A stretch of 18,661 nucleotides of DNA from Lachnospiraceae bacterium (lineage in GTDB: Bacteria > Bacillota > Clostridia > Lachnospirales > Lachnospiraceae). This document shows, piece after piece, positions 13,909-18,661 of the stretch. Position 1 is the stretch's first letter; every line of letters begins with the position of its first letter. The translations under genes were made by a program, and so were the position numbers. The notes beneath the pieces were generated by a model. It worked only from the letters and a program-made list of their open reading frames with translations, was not told where the DNA came from and did not search any database. The DNA lies in contig JAFTXF010000001.1 in the NCBI GenBank assembly GCA_017461685.1, positions 1 to 18,661 of the forward strand, written 5' to 3'.

Positions 13909-16900
13909 ATGGAAGAGAAGCAATCTTCTAAAGGACGCAAAAAAAATGCGTTAGTTGCAGCTGCAGCGGTTGCGCTGGTTGCTGTAATCGCCATTATAGC
14001 AGTAGTGGCGTTAAAGAACAATGGCAAGTACGCCAATGCACCTGAGGAAGCGGGCTACTATGTGGTCTTTGATGACTTTATTATGGTCAGCCCAAATGAA
14101 TGGAGTGAAAAAGGCTACAGCAGCTGGGACGATTACAGTCCGACAGCACTGATGTCCAGAGACAGAGGAGGCGCTACATATACAGACAGCAGTGAGTATG
14201 TTACCGCCGAAGGACGCAGAGAGTTCAATGCACTTTCCGAGGATTTTGTATGGGAATTTCTGGTACAGTCTGATGCCACACTGGATGGAAGCAGCATAGA
14301 TATGAGAAGCGGTGATGTGACCGCAATCAGCTTCTATCAGAACGGAAGCACTTTGGAACTGGTTACCGCAGAAGGCAACATTGCCGTGGGGGCATTGGAT
14401 CAGGAACGTTTCATCACACTGAAGCTGGAAATCAGTCCGGCAAACGGTACATACAGTCTGATGGCTGACGGTGTATTGGTGGCTGAGAATGCAGCATTTT
14501 TAAATGCTTGTACCTCTTTGGATCAGATCTATGTAAAGACATCCGAAACAGGTACAGGTGCCCTGACACTGGGTACTATCCGCATTTATACCGGTTACTA
14601 TCTGAATGAAAAGTTTTTAAATGCCGACAGTTACGTGCCTCAGGATTGGACCGTAACCGGTGATGTTTCTACGATGTGGATGCAGGGTACACAGGGTCCT
14701 GACTACTATCATGCAGTGCTGGCTGATGGTGCAAGTCTGAGCAAGGATGTAACTTATGAACAGGATGGCTTCTGGCTGGAGTACCAGCTGTTGCTTCCAA
14801 CGGAAGGTGCTGCAAGCGAAGTAGCTATGATTTTAGAGGATGAAAAAGGTAAGACCTTTACCGTAGCTACCAAGGACGGACAGTTTGGCTATTATGACGG
14901 TGACAGTTTTGTGGCATTGTATGATTGTCTGGACAATATGTGGTACCATGTGATGGTAAAGGATACCGATGAAGGCGGCGTACTTTATTTGAACCACAAA
15001 GAGAAGGCAGCAGGCATTAAGCTACCTTTCAAGAAATTTACAAAGATTACCTTTAAGACCGAGGGCGGCATTGCATGGTTAGATGATATTCTGCTTAAGG
15101 ACTGGATTCCTTATCCGGAGGATTATGTTCCGGAACCTCAGGCAGCAGTAAAAGAAGAGGGCGCACCGTTGGTTGGTCTGCAGAGCTGTAATCTGTGGGT
15201 AGAAGGTACTCACTTTGGTTGGGACTGGATATCCAACTGGCCGGACAGAACCCCTGTACTGGGCTTCTATGATGAAACCAGCGCAGAAACTGCGGACTGG
15301 GAGCTTTTGTATAAGGTTGAGCATGGTATTGATTTTGAACTGTTCTGTTGGTATCGTTCCCAGAGCGGTCAGGATGCACCTATTAAGGCAAACAGAAACG
15401 GTACCGCACTGCATGAGGGTTATTTTAACGCTAAGTACAGTGATATGATGAAGTTTGCCATCACCTGGGAGTGTAACGGCGGTCCGGTTTCCGGATCCGA
15501 GGACTTTAGAGAGAACGTAGTTCCATACTGGATTGAACAGTACTTTAAAGATGACAGGTATCTGGTTATCGACAATAAGCCTGTGGTAGGTATGTACGCT
15601 GTAAGTAAGCTGATGAGCTATTTCGGCAATACTGCAGAAGGTGTAAAAGCAGAATTGGATTATTTAAGACAGGCTTGTATGGATGCAGGCTTTGACGGCT
15701 GTTATATCATTATGTCTAACAGCTCCTCTAATGATATCGCTAATGTAGAGGCGGCAGGCTTTGACGGCCAATATGCATACAGCTGGGGTATGAGCTCCTC
15801 CAATATTGCATATCAGGAAAATGCCTTGGTATCCTTCGATGCAAATGCGGATGCAGCAGGCGGTCAGGCAGGCATTATCCCTGTAGCAAGTATGGGCCGT
15901 ACCGACGAAGCTTGGGAACGTTCCATGGGTTCCGGCGGTTATTGTACTATCGAGGATTACACGGAATTACTTAGATGGATTAAGGAAGATTTCATGCCTG
16001 CTTTGGATCAGGATACTTTGGGATCCAAAATGGTACTTTTGGACAACTGGAATGAGTATGGCGAGGGTCACTTCATGATGCCATCCGAGGGCCTTTACGG
16101 TTTTGGTTATTTGGATGCTGTAGCTGAGGTGTTTGGCGGTGCTGCAGAGCATGAGGATGTTGTTCCGACAGAAAATCAGCGTGCACGTATCAATCATATG
16201 TATGTTCAGGACAGAGTAGTAGAAAAGGTTGAGATTTCCGAAGTAAATGATGAGGATCTGGATGTTCGTCAGGGCTTCTATTTTGATACTGCCGGAGATC
16301 TGGAAGACTGGAAGATCGGCGTTTGGAAGGGAGAGAATCTGGACGTTGAGAAACTTGAGGCAAAGGGCGGAGCAATGGTTGGTAATACGCATCTGGGTGA
16401 TGCTACTTACGCAGACCCGGCTATTGAGTCACCGGCACTTTCTCTGACTGCAGCGGAAATTGTCCAGATTCGTGTTCGCATGAAATCCAGTGCTATGGTA
16501 AGCAATTCCGAACTCTACTTTATAACGGATGCTGATACCGGATTTGCGCAAACACGGTGCCTCCAGTCCTCTTATACGCAGGCGGATGCAGAAGAAGACG
16601 GTTATACTACAGTTATTTTTGAAACAGATACCAATGCAAATTGGAAAGGAACTATCACACAGGTAAGACTTGACCCGATCGTTGTGGCAGGTTCTTTCGA
16701 AATCGATTCTGTTGAGTTCTTATGCAGAAAGGGAACCGGAGATGCTTCTGTTTATGTAAACGGCAGTAAGGTTTACAATGCGATTCCTATTATATACACA
16801 AAGAACATGGTACTGTATCCATTAGAGGAACTGGATCTGATTGCAGAAAATACATGGGCAGAAAGATTTGACGGTTCCGGCGTGGATATTATGATTGCAG

Positions 16901-17562
16901 GGAAAAACGTATTCGGTTTCACCTATGATGAGAAAGAAATCGTCATCAATGGCGAATATAAGAAGATTGCTCAGGGTGCAACCGTAATTGACGGCAATAT
17001 CTATGTACCGATTGCTCCTATGTTCATGAATGCCAACTATGATGTTATTTGGACTTCTAAGGACAAAAAACTTGATTTGATCAAGAAAAGAGATGTGGAA
17101 GGAGAAACCCTGATAACAGGCTTCTACTTCAATGGAGATAACGAAGGCTGGGTACGCGGCGGTGCCTTAAACCAGATGGAATGGGCTGACGGACATCTTT
17201 ATGTAACTGCAGGTGATGAAAATGTCAGAATATGGACTTCAGAATCTAAGTTCATCGGTGCGCCTGCTGCAGATGTTTCACATGTGCGTATTTGCCTGAA
17301 AACAGATGTGGCAGGTTCAAAGAACATACGTGCAGTTTTAATGACAACCGACGGTGATATAACATCGACCCCGGTTGCCTATGAAGAAGGAGAGGACGGT
17401 TATGCAACTGTGACGATTCCTGTAACCAGCTTCGAAGGCTACAATACAGCAAGCACCATTAAGCGTATGGGCTTCTACTTGTTCGAGGGTAATGTGGGTT
17501 CCCATGCATCTGTCGACTATGTAGAGCTGCTTATGATTACAGACCCTGCTGCTGCAGAGTAA
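13909..17562 (+). CDS. membrane-anchored multi-module GH99-like glycoside hydrolase
   Basis: The 1217-residue product is a surface protein with a short basic cytoplasmic end and one membrane segment (13-35), acting as an uncleaved signal anchor. Two beta-rich, lectin-like modules follow (about 50-229 and 230-400). A GH99-like / WbsX-type (beta/alpha)8 domain spans about 418-760, with LGFYDET, WYRSQSG, DNKPVVGMY and WNEYGEG (714-720). E716 and E719 have the i, i+3 spacing of the GH99 catalytic pair. Next come a carbohydrate-binding-like module opening GFYFDTAGDLEDW (about 789-943), a module resembling the copper amine oxidase N1 repeat (about 945-1063), and another module opening GFYFNGDNEGW (1071 to the end). 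The ATG at 13909 has AAAGGAGG (13893-13900) eight bases upstream; the open extension to 13792 has no site and is rejected. There is no LPXTG sorting motif. The substrate is unknown; an alpha-mannan or related polysaccharide is inferred from GH99 relatives. Confidence 0.82.
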   Translation: MEEKQSSKGRKKNALVAAAAVALVAVIAIIAVVALKNNGKYANAPEEAGYYVVFDDFIMVSPNEWSEKGYSSWDDYSPTALMSRDRGGATYTDSSEYVTAEGRREFNALSEDFVWEFLVQSDATLDGSSIDMRSGDVTAISFYQNGSTLELVTAEGNIAVGALDQERFITLKLEISPANGTYSLMADGVLVAENAAFLNACTSLDQIYVKTSETGTGALTLGTIRIYTGYYLNEKFLNADSYVPQDWTVTGDVSTMWMQGTQGPDYYHAVLADGASLSKDVTYEQDGFWLEYQLLLPTEGAASEVAMILEDEKGKTFTVATKDGQFGYYDGDSFVALYDCLDNMWYHVMVKDTDEGGVLYLNHKEKAAGIKLPFKKFTKITFKTEGGIAWLDDILLKDWIPYPEDYVPEPQAAVKEEGAPLVGLQSCNLWVEGTHFGWDWISNWPDRTPVLGFYDETSAETADWELLYKVEHGIDFELFCWYRSQSGQDAPIKANRNGTALHEGYFNAKYSDMMKFAITWECNGGPVSGSEDFRENVVPYWIEQYFKDDRYLVIDNKPVVGMYAVSKLMSYFGNTAEGVKAELDYLRQACMDAGFDGCYIIMSNSSSNDIANVEAAGFDGQYAYSWGMSSSNIAYQENALVSFDANADAAGGQAGIIPVASMGRTDEAWERSMGSGGYCTIEDYTELLRWIKEDFMPALDQDTLGSKMVLLDNWNEYGEGHFMMPSEGLYGFGYLDAVAEVFGGAAEHEDVVPTENQRARINHMYVQDRVVEKVEISEVNDEDLDVRQGFYFDTAGDLEDWKIGVWKGENLDVEKLEAKGGAMVGNTHLGDATYADPAIESPALSLTAAEIVQIRVRMKSSAMVSNSELYFITDADTGFAQTRCLQSSYTQADAEEDGYTTVIFETDTNANWKGTITQVRLDPIVVAGSFEIDSVEFLCRKGTGDASVYVNGSKVYNAIPIIYTKNMVLYPLEELDLIAENTWAERFDGSGVDIMIAGKNVFGFTYDEKEIVINGEYKKIAQGATVIDGNIYVPIAPMFMNANYDVIWTSKDKKLDLIKKRDVEGETLITGFYFNGDNEGWVRGGALNQMEWADGHLYVTAGDENVRIWTSESKFIGAPAADVSHVRICLKTDVAGSKNIRAVLMTTDGDITSTPVAYEEGEDGYATVTIPVTSFEGYNTASTIKRMGFYLFEGNVGSHASVDYVELLMITDPAAAE

Positions 17563-17587
17563 AAAAGTTCAAGAAGAAAAACAATTA

Positions 17588-17641
17588 AACCGACCCCTGA
17601 TTGTCAGAAATGTAATCTGACGATTGGGGGTCGGTTCATTT
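17588..17641 (+). terminator. strong intrinsic terminator after the glycosidase gene
   Basis: AACCGACCCC (17588-17597) pairs with GGGGTCGGTT (17627-17636). The stem continues inward through TGATTGTCAGA with TCTGACGATTG (three G-U pairs), giving about 21 bp around a seven-base loop (17609-17615). CATTTT follows the stem. On the other strand the stem is followed by TAATTGTTTTT, so it may terminate from both sides. It separates the glycosidase from the sporulation gene. Confidence 0.88.
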
Positions 17642-17724
17642 TGTCCTATATAGGCACTTACATAATGTGGTGGTCGTTTACAGTTACCATGTTTCGCAGC
17701 TACATGCTTCATTTGTATGTACAG

Positions 17725-17760
17725 GGGAAATTTGAATGATAAAAGAAGGTCATATTTCCC
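17725..17760. repeat. imperfect inverted repeat upstream of spoIIIAA
   Basis: GGGAAATTTGA (17725-17735) and TCATATTTCCC (17750-17760) match as an inverted repeat in 10 of 11 positions, separated by 14 bases. The right arm overlaps the candidate SigE -35 element. It could be an operator for a second sporulation regulator or chance. The rest of 17642-17749 shows nothing I recognise. Confidence 0.4.
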
Positions 17761-17778
17761 AGGCCTGCCCAATATAAT
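17750..17778 (+). promoter_or_regulatory. candidate SigE (mother-cell sporulation) promoter of spoIIIAA
   Basis: TCATATT (17750-17756) fits the SigE -35 pattern KMATATT. After a 14-base spacer, AATATAAT (17771-17778) matches the -10 CATACAAT at six of eight positions. Transcription would begin near 17785, directly before the ribosome binding site AGGGAGGG (17787-17794). In Bacillus subtilis the spoIIIA operon is SigE-dependent, which agrees. A SigA reading of TATAAT at 17773-17778 lacks a -35 at the right distance. Confidence 0.65.
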
Positions 17779-17799
17779 GAAATATCAGGGAGGGACACT

Positions 17800-18661
17800 A
17801 TGCATGAGTTATTACCGGAAAATTATTTAAAACAGTGGAAATTGCTGGAGCTTAAAAAAAATAAATTGCAGGAAATCAGGCTTAGGGTGGGACAGCCTTT
17901 GATACTTACCTACGATGGGCTGGAGCTGGAAAAAAAGGATGTGATTGTAGCCAGGCGTGATATAGAGCAGATTTTGGAGTGGCTGTGCGGCTACGGGATA
18001 TATGCTTATCAGGAGGAGATGGCCAAGGGATATATTGCCATAAAGGGCGGTCACAGAGTAGGTATTGGCGGGCAGGTGGTCTGCGACTTTACGGGAAAGG
18101 TGACCCAGATAAAATATATCAGCAGTCTGCTGATCCGCGTCAGTCATAATGTGACCGGCATCGCAGAACCAATATTAGACAAGCTGTATCGAAAGGGAAA
18201 GGTTCTAAGTATCTTGATTTTGTCGCCGCCGGGCTGTGGCAAGACTACATTGCTGCGGGATTTATTGCGTACGGTATCTGACGGTAATCGTTGCGGAAAG
18301 GGACAAAATGTTAGCCTGATTGATGAGCGTGAGGAAATAGCCAATACCTATATGGGGATTCCGGTGATAGATGTAGGAAAGCGCACGGATGTCCTTAGCG
18401 GCTGCGAAAAGGCAATTGCTATGGAAATGTGTTTAAGAACCCTCGGGCCGGAAGTAGTTGCCGTAGATGAAATTTACAGCGAAAAGGATTTGGAAGCGCT
18501 TAAGCGTTTGAAGGGCTGCGGCTGTGCCATTTTGGCGACCCATCACGCGTATTCTTTTGAGGAGTTTCTGGAAAAGCCTTTTGGGAAAGAGGTTATGCAG
18601 TATAAATTATTTGAACGGTTTGTGCTTTTGGGGAAGAAGGACGGGAAGTATGTGATTAAGA
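17800..18661 (+). CDS. spoIIIAA: stage III sporulation protein AA, 3'-truncated by window edge
   Basis: SpoIIIAA is the secretion-type ATPase of the SpoIIIA-SpoIIQ complex, the channel linking mother cell and forespore after engulfment. The 287 visible residues include EIRLRVGQP (25-33), GYIAIKGGHRVGIGG (77-91), a Walker A PPGCGKTT (143-150), DER (175-177) in LIDEREEIA, a Walker B-like VVAVDE (219-224) and ATHH (246-249). The ATG at 17800 follows AGGGAGGG (17787-17794) by five bases. The frame is open to the window end; family members are around 300-plus residues, so only a short C-terminal stretch is missing. The remaining spoIIIAB-AH genes would be expected just right of the window. Its presence is the main evidence that this organism can, or its ancestors could, sporulate. 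Confidence 0.94.
   Translation, partial: MHELLPENYLKQWKLLELKKNKLQEIRLRVGQPLILTYDGLELEKKDVIVARRDIEQILEWLCGYGIYAYQEEMAKGYIAIKGGHRVGIGGQVVCDFTGKVTQIKYISSLLIRVSHNVTGIAEPILDKLYRKGKVLSILILSPPGCGKTTLLRDLLRTVSDGNRCGKGQNVSLIDEREEIANTYMGIPVIDVGKRTDVLSGCEKAIAMEMCLRTLGPEVVAVDEIYSEKDLEALKRLKGCGCAILATHHAYSFEEFLEKPFGKEVMQYKLFERFVLLGKKDGKYVIK

Noticed and set aside
15079..15414. Overlapping minus-strand open frames of about 95-110 residues within the glycosidase
   Set aside because: They are low-quality antisense frames inside a long well-supported gene with no domain or start signal.

Overview
The window looks like a chromosomal segment of an anaerobic, endospore-forming Clostridia member, most likely Lachnospiraceae. 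This rests on gene order (infB-rbfA-DHH phosphoesterase-truB-ribF, then rpsO-pnp), strong Gram-positive Shine-Dalgarno sequences, moderate GC content, and the start of a sporulation gene (spoIIIAA) at the right edge. The taxon is an inference from gene content; no marker gene was searched. All genes I can support lie on the + strand. I see no tRNA, rRNA, CRISPR array or insertion sequence.

Region 1 (1-5709) is a translation and RNA-maturation cluster. It contains the 3' part of infB, whose N-terminal linker is built of near-identical 51-bp tandem repeats. A 178-bp gene-free gap follows and holds a nested palindrome. Then come rbfA, an NrnA-like DHH phosphoesterase, truB and ribF, packed with gaps of 2-9 bp.

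Region 2 (5710-9669) opens with a consensus SigA promoter driving a secreted SH3-SH3-NlpC/P60 peptidoglycan hydrolase that interrupts the usual ribF-rpsO order. rpsO follows with its own promoter, a probable S15 autoregulatory leader and an intrinsic terminator. pnp comes next, after a gene-free leader rich in hairpins.

Region 3 (9670-13790) begins with an inverted repeat, a good SigA promoter and a ~105-nt leader that can form mutually exclusive hairpins around the ribosome binding site. Behind it lie an ACT-domain protein (UPF0237), a UPF0210/DUF711 protein, and the two parts of a Ktr/Trk potassium uptake system, probably as one transcript.

Region 4 (13791-17641) is a single very large gene for a membrane-anchored, multi-module GH99-like glycoside hydrolase, closed by a strong terminator.

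Region 5 (17642-18661) carries a SigE-like sporulation promoter and the start of spoIIIAA, cut by the window edge.

Nothing here is clearly a new defence or mobile system. The most unusual items are the modular GH99-like enzyme, the candidate switch RNA ahead of the ACT-UPF0210-Ktr operon, the repeat-bearing IF2 and the palindrome between infB and rbfA.
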